From an uncultured Paracoccaceae bacterium (lineage in GTDB: Bacteria > Pseudomonadota > Alphaproteobacteria > Rhodobacterales > Rhodobacteraceae), in NCBI GenBank assembly GCA_947493745.1, contig CANLSM010000006.1, positions 1-64,000 on the forward strand: 64,000 bases of DNA, in the 5' to 3' direction. The translations under genes and the position numbers were made by a program. Shown in pieces: positions 24,964 to 35,200 of this stretch. Numbering within the stretch: the stretch's first letter is position 1; every line of letters starts with the position of its first letter. The notes below the pieces were generated by a model. That model was not told the origin of the DNA, searched no databases, and worked only from the letters and a program-made list of their open reading frames with translations.

Positions 24964-26424
24964 ATGACGGGAACAACGGACGAGGCTGACTGGGGCGTGT
25001 ACGGAGAGATCAACCAAACGCTCTCGGAAGTTCTGTCAGAGGGCGGTCTTGTATCCCCGGAGGCCTTGCTGCGGGCGCAACAGGCTGCTAGCGCCAAAGC
25101 GCAGCGGTTAGACAAGACGCTTGTTGCACTTGGGCTTCTGACCGAAGAACAGTCCACAACCGCTGTTGCAAGCAGCTTTGACTATCCGCATGTTCAACGC
25201 TTGGACGAGATCACGGTGTCGGAGGCGACGCGACCGCTCTTCGAGGCCTCGTATCTGCACCGCTTTCGCTTTATTCCCATTGATCATAGCGACAAGCAGT
25301 TGATCGTCGTGATGGCCGATCCACTCGACGCCAATCTGATCTCTTCCATCGAGTTTCATTGCGAGCGACAGGTCGCGGCCGCAATTGCCGCCCCATCGCT
25401 CATCAGCGAGGCGCTGGAACGGCATTTCCCGCTGGAAGAAACAGGCGCGCAGATTGTTTCTCAGGACATCGCAACAGATGACATCGAAAGGCTTGAGGCG
25501 CTCGCCAATGAAGGGCCGGTGGTGCGGCTGGTGCAGGATATTCTGACCACGGCGGTGGATCGCAAGGCCTCTGATATTCATTTCGAGGCGCGCGAGGCCG
25601 GGTTGATGATCCGCATGCGCAAGGACGGACAGCTGGAAGATTTTCGGCATGAGACGCAGCTCAAGGCCTCTGCCGTCTTCTCCCGGATCAAGGTTCTCGC
25701 GCGACTGAATATCTCCGAGCGGCGACAGCCGCAGGACGGGCGTATCCAACTGGCGATCCGGGGGCGCGACGTGGACTTCCGGGTCTCGACCTTGCCGACC
25801 CAGTTCGGGGAAAGTGCGGTGCTCAGGGTGCTTGATCGCGAGACGCTCAATCTGGACTTCGCGGGTCTGGGGTTCTCCGAAGAGTTGACCACCCGCATCA
25901 AAGCCATCCTCGACATGCCCAATGGGCTGTTTCTGGTCACAGGGCCGACAGGCAGCGGCAAGACGACGACGCTATACACAGCACTCCAGTACCTCAACCG
26001 CCCCAATCTGAAGCTCTGCTCAGTTGAGGACCCGATTGAGTACAGTCTCGAAGGGGTCAATCAGGTGCAGGTACACAGCGAGATTGATTTCTCCTTTGCC
26101 AAGGCGCTGCGGGCGCTTTTGCGGCAGGATCCGAATGTGATCATGGTCGGTGAGATCAGGGACGCCGAGACCGCTCAGATCGCCTGTCGAGCGGCGTTGG
26201 TCGGGCGCCTGGTTCTGTCCACGCTGCATGTGAACGCGCCGCGGGAGGCGGAAACAAGACTGCTTGATCTTGGCGTGGAGCCTTATTTGCTCAGGGCCGT
26301 GTTGCGAGGTGTGTTGGGCCAGACGCTGGAGCCACGGGTTTGTGCGGGATGCGGTGGGGAAGGGTGTGAGAGATGTGGGCAGAGTGGATTCGAGGGACGG
26401 GTTGTTATAGGTGAGCTTGCGTGA
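24964..26424 (+). CDS. gspE: Type II secretion ATPase GspE, probably shortened at the C terminus
   Basis: A 486-residue protein from the ATG at 24964; an in-frame ATG at 24901 also exists. The N-terminal GspE/MshEN domain spans residues ~20-150. The ATPase core has Walker A GPTGSGKTTTLY (about 327), an Asp box, Walker B/His box VIMVGEIRDAETAQIA (about 390) and a four-Cys zinc element squeezed into CAGCGGEGCERCG. The protein stops at GRVVIGELA, where most homologues continue for some 50 residues more. About ten bases after the stop a fragment of Rhs Hint sequence begins, so a truncation by cassette recombination is possible; some short alphaproteobacterial homologues may also end here. Confidence 0.85.
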   Translation: MTGTTDEADWGVYGEINQTLSEVLSEGGLVSPEALLRAQQAASAKAQRLDKTLVALGLLTEEQSTTAVASSFDYPHVQRLDEITVSEATRPLFEASYLHRFRFIPIDHSDKQLIVVMADPLDANLISSIEFHCERQVAAAIAAPSLISEALERHFPLEETGAQIVSQDIATDDIERLEALANEGPVVRLVQDILTTAVDRKASDIHFEAREAGLMIRMRKDGQLEDFRHETQLKASAVFSRIKVLARLNISERRQPQDGRIQLAIRGRDVDFRVSTLPTQFGESAVLRVLDRETLNLDFAGLGFSEELTTRIKAILDMPNGLFLVTGPTGSGKTTTLYTALQYLNRPNLKLCSVEDPIEYSLEGVNQVQVHSEIDFSFAKALRALLRQDPNVIMVGEIRDAETAQIACRAALVGRLVLSTLHVNAPREAETRLLDLGVEPYLLRAVLRGVLGQTLEPRVCAGCGGEGCERCGQSGFEGRVVIGELA

Positions 26425-26430
26425 TCTAGC

Positions 26431-26455
26431 CGCCGTTCGGGATTTGACCTTAGGT
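26431..26455 (-). pseudogene. Remnant of an Rhs Hint segment
   Basis: Read on the minus strand, AAGGTCAAATCCCGAACGG matches, with one base missing and one changed, the bases coding for KGQIPNGAW in the Hint region at about 28160-28185. It marks the outer edge of the displaced-toxin array, right behind gspE. Confidence 0.5.
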
Positions 26456-26482
26456 ACTTAGAAGGTGGACATCAGAATTCGT

Positions 26483-26902
26483 CTATCGTGCAAAGAAGTA
26501 TATGGACCTTTCGCGCTCGCCGACGATCTCAAATTTGGTATCTCCTCCCAATCCTTCGTTTTCCCTCTTTGAGTCCAGCAAGAGCAACTCCGACGTTAAC
26601 TCCTCGAAAGCCTCATTTGATATGTCTATTCTTTCCAGCGGGTCTCTCATGTCAGGGGAGTAGTGTGTTTTACCTTCAAAAATTAACTTGAATCCCCAAA
26701 CTTTTTCTCGCTCTTGATCCACATAGATTTCAACTCTGCCAATTTTGCTCATATAAAGAAGTACAGATGGGCATCGATGCTTTTTGGTGGACCCTCCAAC
26801 GTCAAACGGAACACCCAAGCTACCTAAGACCGAGCCAAGAGTTTGCCCAATTCGTCCTTCGCCAATTTTGCCAGCGGCAAAGTTTTTTACAATAATTCTC
26901 AT
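26483..26902 (-). CDS. Presumed immunity protein A (139 aa)
   Basis: A 139-residue soluble protein starting three bases after the stop of a displaced Rhs toxin tip, the normal place for an immunity gene. It has no signal peptide. The middle reads as alternating strands (RVEIYVDQEREKVWGFKLIFEGKTHY) followed by an acidic helix (ISNEAFEELTSELLLL). I do not recognise the family. It appears intact although the toxin ahead of it is frameshifted; retained orphan immunity genes are common in Rhs arrays. Confidence 0.55.
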   Translation of the reverse strand: MRIIVKNFAAGKIGEGRIGQTLGSVLGSLGVPFDVGGSTKKHRCPSVLLYMSKIGRVEIYVDQEREKVWGFKLIFEGKTHYSPDMRDPLERIDISNEAFEELTSELLLLDSKRENEGLGGDTKFEIVGERERSIYFFAR

Positions 26903-26905
26903 TTT

Positions 26906-27260
26906 TTAGCGCTCTAGTGCCCTCTGAAGGAACTTTAGTTCACCGGCCCGACCGGCCGCCGTAGGGTGATTGAGTTGTCCGAGATAGCCTATCCCAGCCG
27001 AAACTCTATCAAGTAGTTTTCCACGACCTTCCGAGGTGGCCAATGATGCTGACAGTTTGTTTGCAGCGTTTTTAAACCGCCCTGAGCCTATATCCCGTGA
27101 AAAAAACTGGCTCGAGCGTGAAGCTACCTGTGTTATCTGGTCGAACCGCAATTTCTACCCCGTCCACCTTAACATGAGCGCCTTTGACAGCCCAGTCTGG
27201 AGCAAGCGCAGAAACGGTGTAGCAATCGTTTTTGTTGTGTACCCATATTGAATCGGCTGT
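26906..27260 (-). pseudogene. Displaced Rhs toxin tip A, frameshifted
   Basis: There is no start codon. The 5' part encodes the end of a Hint domain (TADSIWVHN) followed by DCYTVSALAPDW and a DGVEIAVRPDNTGSFTLEPVF segment. At a run of seven A on the + strand (27100-27106) the frame must change by one base to continue into SRDIGSGRFKNAANKL... and a plausible C terminus (AGRAGELKFLQRALER). Both halves look like parts of one toxin domain, so it is a broken cassette. The toxin family is not identified. Confidence 0.6.
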
Positions 27261-27450
27261 GCGATTTCAGGTCACTATCAAGCAACTTTGCAAGAAAGTT
27301 ACACCATAGTCGGCCCGCCGGCCTTCATTAAGTTCTTTGTGAAAATCTGAGTCTGACACTAGCAGGGCACTCGCCAGCATCAGCTTTGGGCCGAAGGGGC
27401 TAGGCGAAATACGAATGGATGTGGTTGGGGAGGGTAATACTGAAACATAT
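27261..27450 (-). other. Rhs-derived junction sequence
   Basis: No gene is seen. GGCGAAATACGAATGG and ATGTGGTTGG (about 27403-27428) match the + strand at 28268-28295, inside the Hint-proximal part of tip B. This supports tandem displaced cassettes that share this boundary. A repeat-like AGCATCAGCTTTGGGCCG lies at about 27380. Confidence 0.4.
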
Positions 27451-27666
27451 TCAGAAGAGCTCCAAAATCTCTTCTTTAGTCATCTCAAACTCGGCCCCTT
27501 CTTCCATTACAACAATGTCCATTACTATGTTGTAAAGACCATCTTCAAACTGATCACACCTATCAACATAAATCTGGTAGGCCCATCGGGATATGACTTT
27601 GATATTCCAATCGCCCTCAAGTTTGTGCATCAGTTCCCGTCTAAATTCCTCTTTGGTGTATATCAT
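27451..27666 (-). CDS. Presumed immunity protein B (71 aa)
   Basis: A 71-residue acidic protein whose start overlaps the stop of toxin tip B by four bases (ATGA), the hallmark of a toxin/immunity pair. The N terminus is helical (TKEEFRRELMHKLEGDW), the middle is a beta segment (NIKVISRWAYQIYVDRC) and the C terminus is strongly acidic (EEGAEFEMTKEEILELF), suited to cover a basic toxin surface. No family is recognised. No signal peptide. Confidence 0.6.
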   Translation of the reverse strand: MIYTKEEFRRELMHKLEGDWNIKVISRWAYQIYVDRCDQFEDGLYNIVMDIVVMEEGAEFEMTKEEILELF

Positions 27667-28323
27667 CGGCCCAGTAACTCTTGCTGAGTTGGCGGATAGT
27701 GGGGCTTATCTAACACCTCGCCATCAACCATTTTGGGATGCACTCTGGTAACAGACCCTTTGTGGTCATACGATTCCATCCATCCGCGAATTCCCCCAGT
27801 ACTTGGATCATATTCGGTAACGTAACTTGCGCCGCGAGTACTACCTTCTCTACGTGCAGGCCTCTCACCGCCATAGTAGCGAATTCGACCGTCGGGAAGG
27901 AATCTTGTTCTAGCTGCATTAATTTGCGCATTCACATCAGTTCTAAGTTGCTTTTGCAAGCGCTCAAGAGGGGACAGGCACCTGTTATGCACCCATATCG
28001 CCTCGACCTGCGCATCCTCCTTCACAAAATACGTTTGATGGCTCTCGACGGTGAGGTTGTAAGCCAGAAGAGGCTCAGGAGTGAGCTCGATTTTTGTGAC
28101 TTCGGCCCAAGTTCCTTTAGATGTGAGCAGGCGGTATCCCGACTGGAGATCAGCAGCGTCTATCCACGCGCCATTCGGGATTTGACCCTTATACGCATGA
28201 CCTTCGGAGGAGCTCGGCTTGAGCTTAGCACTCGTCGGCACCATCACTAGAGCGAGCGGAACCAGGGTGAAATAGGGGTGGATGCGGTTGGAGAGGGTGA
28301 GATGTCGCGGTCCGCGAAAGAAT
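27663..28323 (-). pseudogene. Displaced Hint-toxin tip B of an Rhs protein
   Basis: An open frame without its own start; the upstream part is replaced by IS3-derived sequence. It begins in an Rhs Hint domain (WIDAADLQSGYRLLTSKGTW, ELTPEPLLAYNLTVESH, QTYFVKED then EAIWVHN), a self-splicing/cleaving module that releases toxin tips. The following ~100 residues are the toxin, with IRYYGGERPARREG, SYVTEYDPSTGGIRGWMESYD and RVHPKMVDGEV... HYPPT, which I remember as a recurrent Rhs/CDI C-terminal domain but cannot name. The tip is complete at its 3' end and paired with an immunity gene, so it could be restored to an active Rhs by recombination. Confidence 0.65.
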
Positions 28324-28850
28324 AGCTGCACAAAGTGTTTGGATTGCAAATCTCTGGCCGCTACGCACCGCTCTCTCTTCATCGGCCCGACCTTGGGGCA
28401 CTTTGCGCTGCGTGGATCGGTGCTGCCCAAGTGTGCGGCAAGCGCGGCGTTCGGACACGCCAAGTTCCTGCCGCACGTGGTCGATGCATTTGCGACGATG
28501 CGAAGGGCTTAGAAGTTTCCCTTTGTTGCCTCTGCCAGAATGAGCTTATCCAATGTAAGGTCTGATACCGCCTGCCGCAGCCGCTGGAATTCCTTCTCCA
28601 GCTCCTTCAACCGCACCAGCTGTGAACGCTGCATCCCACCATACAGCTTGCGCCATCGGTAAAACGTCTGCTGTGTCACGCCGATCTGACGCACCGCCTC
28701 GGCAATCGTCGCGCCCTGTCCTTGCAGGACTTCGACTTGCCGAAGCTTCGATACAATCTCTTCGGGCTTTTTTCGTTTTCCAGCCATCGCTGATCCTCCA
28801 ATTTACGGGACTTTCTATCCCAGTTGGTGGACCACTTTCAGGGGGGTTAC
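28324..28850 (-). mobile_element. IS3-family remnant
   Basis: Contains an intact orfA and only the first ~40 codons of orfB (LSPSRRRKCIDHVRQELGVSERRACRTL type sequence), which breaks off near 28375 and joins foreign sequence. The outer end is near 28847, where the minus strand reads CCTGAAAGTGGTCCACC, similar to ends of IS3 elements. With the catalytic DDE domain lost it cannot move by itself. It separates the main Rhs gene from the older displaced tips. Confidence 0.7.
28509..28787 (-). CDS. IS3-family transposase OrfA
   Basis: A 92-residue protein: a helix-turn-helix (GATIAEAVRQIGVTQQTFYRWRK) that binds the IS end, then a leucine-zipper-like helix (RLKELEKEFQRLRQAVSDLTLDKLIL). The length is normal for OrfA of the IS3 group. 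In an intact element a -1 frameshift near the end fuses OrfA to OrfB; here the OrfB part is truncated. The ribosome site is GGAGGATCAGC. Confidence 0.85.
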   Translation of the reverse strand: MAGKRKKPEEIVSKLRQVEVLQGQGATIAEAVRQIGVTQQTFYRWRKLYGGMQRSQLVRLKELEKEFQRLRQAVSDLTLDKLILAEATKGNF

Positions 28851-28923
28851 TCCACCACTATGCTTACAGCAGGTAGTGCCCACGCGATCTTCGAAGGTTT
28901 TGACACATCGTTGAATTACTAGG

Positions 28924-29175
28924 TTATAGTAGTATTTCTAGCCCGACTATCTTTCCCTCATTTGAGATATCAAATGCAATCTCCGCATCTTGTCCGTCTC
29001 GCCCGGCTCCTTTCAATGAGTTTCTAAGAGCAGCGGCGATTCCGTCCTGCAATACATCTCCCAAGAGTAGTGTGCGCTCTATCGTCATCGTTCTATTTTC
29101 GTCTTCTATTCTTATAGACAGCTCTTCGTCCGAGCTCTCCATAATTACATTCGATTTATTAGTGACTTTGGCCAT
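28924..29175 (-). CDS. Presumed immunity protein C (83 aa)
   Basis: An 83-residue acidic protein encoded 31 bases after the large Rhs gene in the same direction. Composition (MESSDEELSIRIEDENRTMTIERTLLLGD, then GIAAALRNSLKG and a beta C terminus FDISNEGKIVGLEILL) suggests a small alpha/beta fold. Position makes it the probable antidote for the C-terminal toxin of the Rhs protein. The family is not recognised, and the larger gap compared with the other pairs leaves some doubt. Confidence 0.5.
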   Translation of the reverse strand: MAKVTNKSNVIMESSDEELSIRIEDENRTMTIERTLLLGDVLQDGIAAALRNSLKGAGRDGQDAEIAFDISNEGKIVGLEILL

Positions 29176-29206
29176 TTAACTCTCCGTCTGGGAAATTGTG
29201 CCCCAC

Positions 29207-32200
29207 TCATTTCTTAAGCGCCGTTTGTGGGCGTGCAGTCCCATTTGGTCTAACTCGATAGACGACGAAGCCATTCCCATTCGCAACTGGTACCCTCACC
29301 GCGTTTGCTCTGTTGTCAGGTAAGGTGCCTCTGGGCCAACCGTTGGTTCTGATCGATACTTTAAGTGCCTCAAGCTCGGCTCGAGCCTCAGCGGCACCAG
29401 CCCAAACTTGACGTTCGACTCCTCTGTAAATTGTATGCTCATACCCAGCAGTACCAGAGTCCTGTCCCGAGTTAACAACTTTTTTCACAGTAGGCAGTTG
29501 TGGCCCGGATCCGTCGCAGATTCCATCGGGATCACATTGAGGTGATCCAACAGGCGTTCCTCCTGCCGAATCACCCGCCGCATCAGTGTCATCCTCGTCG
29601 TCATTGCCATTCATCGCTGCTTCCCAAGCCAATGAGGAAGAAAAATAGCCACTTTCATCAATCGCTGCACCTAACGCAAAGCCCGCTTTCGCCCTTCTCG
29701 TATCGTGTTCGTTCGCTGGTAGTCCGAAGCATCCACAATTGGCGATTCCGTCGGCAACTGCACCAACAAATCCAAGCACTTCCTTAAACAAATGCCCATT
29801 GGGATCACTCTTGTTGATCGGATCATTGGCCGAGTAGCTGTACCTATTCGTCCCCACCCCCGGCATTGTCACCTCCCACCAGTCTGGCTGGATGAACCTT
29901 GCGAGTGCCGGATCGTAGTACCGCGCATTCAGGTATTGCAGGCCGGTTTCGGGATCAAAACGTTCGCCGATGAAGCCTTTGCTCTCGTCGGTGACGGCCG
30001 GGTCGAAGGTCTGGTCGGTGGGTTCGCCGAAGGGGGTATAGCTGGTCAGGCGCGCGGCCTCGCCCGATGTGCCGGTGATGAAGCGGACCGACGAGAGGTG
30101 ATCGCGGTGAAGCCAGCTTTTGACGCCATCAACCTCGCGCACATCATCCGTCAGGTGCCTGGTGATCTGCTCGTTGGCGGTGCCGAAATTCTCGATTTCC
30201 ACCGGCCCGGCATAGACCGTCACGCCTGCGGGCGTGATCTTTTTCAGGCGGCTGCCATCGGCGCCATAGACGTAAGAGGTCGTCTGTCCGCCATAGGTGA
30301 CGGAAACCGGCCGGTTCTCACCATCGTAAGTGATGATCTTGCCACCCAGACCACGGGTCATGTTGCCGTTGGCGTCGTATTGCAGGGTCTCTCCGCCGAC
30401 CGAGACCGGTGTGTGTGGGCGCGCCGCGCCAGCTGCGGGGTAGGTGTATGCGCCAAAACTGGAGTTCGACAGCATGTTGCCATTGGCTGCATAAGTGAAG
30501 CTCTGATCAAAGAGGGGGTCCGTGTTATCTGCGCTCAGCAGCTGATCCTTGTAGTCATAGCTGTACGCCATGGTGCCTTGAGCATCGGTCGCACTTGTTG
30601 AATCAATCCGGCCCGTGGGTCCACGCGTGTAATCTACAGCGAAGGCCGTGTTCAGGCCGCTGTCGACCACTGCGACACGGTCCAGCCAGCCACGGGCGGT
30701 ATCGTAGGTGTAGCTGGTCTGCGCGCCATTGGCATAGTTGATCGAAGCAACCTGCCCGCGACCGTTGTAGGTCATATCGGTGACAGCGCCCGAGAGCCCG
30801 ATCATGCGTCCAGCAGTGTCATAGGTGAATGTGCCAGCCGGAGTGGTTGACAGCCGTCCTGTGTCTGTCGGCAGAGCCGGGGCCGAAACTGTCTCGAACG
30901 TGGTCAGATGCCCTGTTGAGCCATAGGTGTTGATCACCGGATACGCGCGGTCGTCGATCTTGTGAATGGTTTCTGCGACAGCTCCATGGATGGAATAGTC
31001 GTAGGACACGGCGTTGTTGGCATTGATCGAGATGTCCGTGAGCTGCCCGGTATTGTAGTGCCCAGGTCGAGAACGATCATAAGCGGACGTTGTTGTGATC
31101 GTGCCGAGTTGGGTTGGCTCATAAATCTGGATGGCAGCAAAGCCGGTTGTTGCGCCCGACGCATTGTCATCATCGGAAATCAGCACCAGACGGTTGAATG
31201 TTCCGGTGAAGAATGTGCCAACCGGGATCTCAACCACAGCGGTTTCCCCAACGCCTGCAGTATGAAGCCCATTGAAATCCTGAATGCCATAGACATCCGT
31301 GCCATCGATCTGAAACACTGTCGCTGGCGTGGCCTGCGCATCGGTGTCAAAACCAATCGCCTGAATGCGGCCTTGGGCGCTGGCTGAATACTGGAACCGC
31401 AGTATCGTATCGGCAGTGATCACGAAGTTACCGGGAATCTCTTTCCAGGCACTGCCGGACAATAGGACCGATGCGCCGCCCGGTGAGACAGAGGCAGCAC
31501 CGGTATCCTCGGACGCATCAAAGGTCTGGATGCTCGACAGCGCCTGATTGGGTAAGACACCCACCGTTTCCGGAACGGACTTAGATGTGACACGGTTCAG
31601 GGCATCATAGGTGAATGAAATCACCTGACCCTTGGCATCGATTTGCTCAAGTAGATTGCCATTGAGATCATAAGACATCGACCAGGTGCCGAGATCCGGA
31701 TCACTGGCCAGCGTGCGATGCCCGAATGTGTTGTAGGTATAGGACCACTGCGAACCACCGGGGTCCTGAACCCCAATCAATCTATCCAGAAGATCGTGTT
31801 CATAGGAGGTGACATCGGCCGGGTTTGCCTCGTATCGGTCAAAGACCTTTCGACCCAAACCGTCTGTAGCAGCTGTTATTTCACGGCCCAATTCGTCAGT
31901 GGACTTGGCTAGGGCGACAACAGCCGTCGCCGGGTCCGGTGACACCATTGGTGATGGTGGTACGGGTGGAAGCGTTTCTACGACGATATTGTCGTAGTAG
32001 ATATCGACGTACTCTGCCGCACCCTGAGTTTCATTGAAGAAGCCCCCGAAATCCAGCCGGTGCTGACCAGCTGGCAGAACTCCCAAGTCGAGCTCCAGCG
32101 TCATCCAACCAGAATCCTTGTCTGTCAGGCCGGAAGTTGACCCTGACTGACCGTACATCCGTGTCAGATAGTCGGGACCATCTCCTGCGATTGGAGTGCT

Positions 32201-35200
32201 ATTGAGTGCAACCATCGCTTCCACATATTCGTGTGCGTCGACGAACTTTCGCACCCAAAGCCGGTAGTCGAAAGACAACACGACTTTTCTTTCTACATCG
32301 AGAGTTATGGTTTTGAAGTGTGATCCAGACATACCAATCGCTGAGCTCCAACGTTGGCCAAGTCTTGTGAGGATAGCATGGCCGCCTTCGACGCCTTCAT
32401 TTTCGGTGCCCAAACCCTCCGACCACTGTGGCTCAGATGTTCCTCGGAATGTGTCATCCACATATTCCAAACCCTCATAGTCAAAGACACCGTCGACCTC
32501 ACGGAACTCAGCGCGCCAAATCTCTGTGGGCACGTAGGGTTCTGGAATATCGGGATGTCCGACCGTGTGATCCCCATGGTTGTCAAAGCTAACCGTTCGG
32601 CTTGAGTTGTCAGGGAGGGTTGTGCCAACGATCCTGTCCAACGTGTCATAGGAATAGCTGGTGAGCTGCGGTGTCTCGGACAGCAGATACGGGTCCGAGC
32701 GTGTCGCGACATTGCCGCGGGCATTGTAGGTGAAGTCCGTATGAACCTGATCACCGGCGCTGTCTGTCCGTCCGGAGGCAATCGTCTTGTAGACCTGTCC
32801 AAAGCCATCGAAATAGGAGCGGCTGGTCGCGATAGAGCCGTCGGCAGCAGGCGACGTCGATAGCACGTTTTGCGCAGAAGCATCCCCGAGACTGACATAG
32901 GCGGTCTCAGCATAGGTTCCGCCCGGCAGATCCTGCCGTGTTTCGCGGCAATGGACGTCATAGGTGAACGTCGTCACCCGCCCATTCGCATCCGTGACTG
33001 ACGCCGGTTGCTGACACCCGGTCTCCCAAGAGGTGCTGGACGAGTGGCTCAACGCATTGGTGGAACTGGTCCGAAAAAGGGTCAGCGCGGTATCATAGGA
33101 ATGCGTCGTCGTGTTGGTGTTGGCATCGGTCTCGGAGATCACATTGCCAAAGCCGTCATAGCTAACTTGCCGCATCGTGGCATAGGCACCGACACCGTCC
33201 CAGACATCAACCCGTGTCAGGTTGCCGATGGCTGGCGCGGACAAATGGTCTGTCGCTTGATCGTAGTGGTATTGCTCTCGAGAGAGCCAGTCGGCAATGT
33301 TGGTTGTTGCAAACGCCCCGGCTTGCACCTGTTTCCATGCGGGCAACGCCACGATGTAGTTGGTCAGGTTGGGCGCATAGCCAAAGCTGGTTGTTCGGTC
33401 ATCCGCGCTGCCCGGGTAGCCAAGCTCAGTAATCCGGATGGGGTCGTTGAAAATATTCAGTTCATAGTCCTTGGCTGTTTCAAGCAAATCAGCGCCATAG
33501 AGCATAGCAGAAGTCTTGCGCAGCCGTTGAACGCGATAGGGCTTTGCATCATCTCGGATATCCCAGGTTGTCTCTGACCGGCTCAGAACCGTCTCTGCAC
33601 CTGCTGCTCCGGTCAAACGCTCAACTTTCTCAACCCGGCCGGAAGATGCGACGGTTTGTGAATATGTGGTCCGCACTTTGACAGGCTCGGTCTCACCAAC
33701 CAACGCAGGGAGTGTCGCCGTTACTGTCCTGAAGCCAAGCGATTTGCGGAACCAGCTATCGTATCGACCACCGGCATATTGGTAAGACGTTGAACGGACC
33801 TCACCGCGCCCATTGTCGACGCTGATCGTGTCAACAATCTGCGCGTTAAACGGCGCCTGATTGTCTGTCGTGGATGAGCTTGGTTTGTAAGCAACTGTCG
33901 TGAGTTGACCCGCGCCGTCAGTCATTGATGTCAGCAAGTTTGGAACGACGCCATCATTGTAGGAGATTGTCTTGTACTGAACGGACGCCAAGTCATCACG
34001 TGCAATAAAATCTCGCAGCCCGTCGCCGTTGAAATCCCCCGATCCGACATATTCATCAAACTCCAATGCGCTGGCTGATCCGAGTTCAGACACCTCGACG
34101 AAGGAATGGCCGGTCGAAAGATATACGCGGATTTTCTTTCCCGATGTGTCAGACCCAAATGGGTAGTTGGCTTCGACAATCGCATCCGCCAATCCATCGC
34201 CATTGACATCAACCAAGCTGACGCTCTGATTTGCACCACTGCCTGTGAGTGAGGATTGCCCCCACAGCTCATTCGCACGCAAACCCTTGCCGTCCGAAAG
34301 GTAAGCCCAGAGATTTCCACTTGATTTGGTCAACGAAACGACATCTGATTTCCCGTCGCCATTAACGTCGCCGATCGCAGTTTTGGTATTGTTGGCGAAA
34401 GGGTTGAACGGGCTGTCTCCAAGAACGCTGAACCCACCGCGATTTCTCGCAACTTTCCCATTGTTGTTTGTAGCCGAGCTCCCAGCCTGATGGGTGAAGA
34501 TATCGTCCAGGCCATTGCCATCTATGTCGAGATGCACTGGACTGTTGGCAAGAACACCAGAGGACGTTTCCAAAGCAAAGGGCTCTGAAAACCCCAGGCC
34601 ATTAAATTCAATGCCATTGTTGTTGCTGTGTAGAAAGCTGGGATCACCGCCTTGGGTGAAGTTTCCTAGGCCGGTCTTCGGTTCCTCGCTGATTTCTTCT
34701 ATCTCAACGAACTGTTGGCCGTCGAACGAGTAGGCTTTGAACGTATTAAAGGATTCATAGGTAGCGTTGCACTGACCTTCATTGTCTGGATTGCAAGAAT
34801 ACGTTTCCCCGTAAGAATAAGCCGCAATTGGCCGCTGACCAAGGGTCTCATCAAATGCTCCGACACCGGTGAGAGATGTGTATTCGCTTGAACTTTGCAG
34901 TTTTGGCTTGATGATGCTTGAGGTCAGAACATCATCAACAGCTGATGTCAGCGTCTTGGCCTGATCGAATTCGATCAAGAAACTTGGAAGCAACGGATTG
35001 CAGATCAACTCTGAGTGCGGTTCGCCGCTATTTGACTGCCAATTTCGAATGCGACAGAATTTTCGCCCACCATAGTAGGCAACGTCCCGCCCAGTCCCGT
35101 ACATGTCGAAGGCAAATGTCGGCTTCTTCAACTGCTGTGCTTCAAGCAATTGAGGATAGCTCTGATCGAGGAAACTGACACTATCGCTGGAATAGCTGAA

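Noticed and set aside
28463-28508. N-terminal start for toxin tip B inside the IS3 remnant
   Set aside because: The extra residues are out-of-frame orfB sequence, so the tip has no genuine start.
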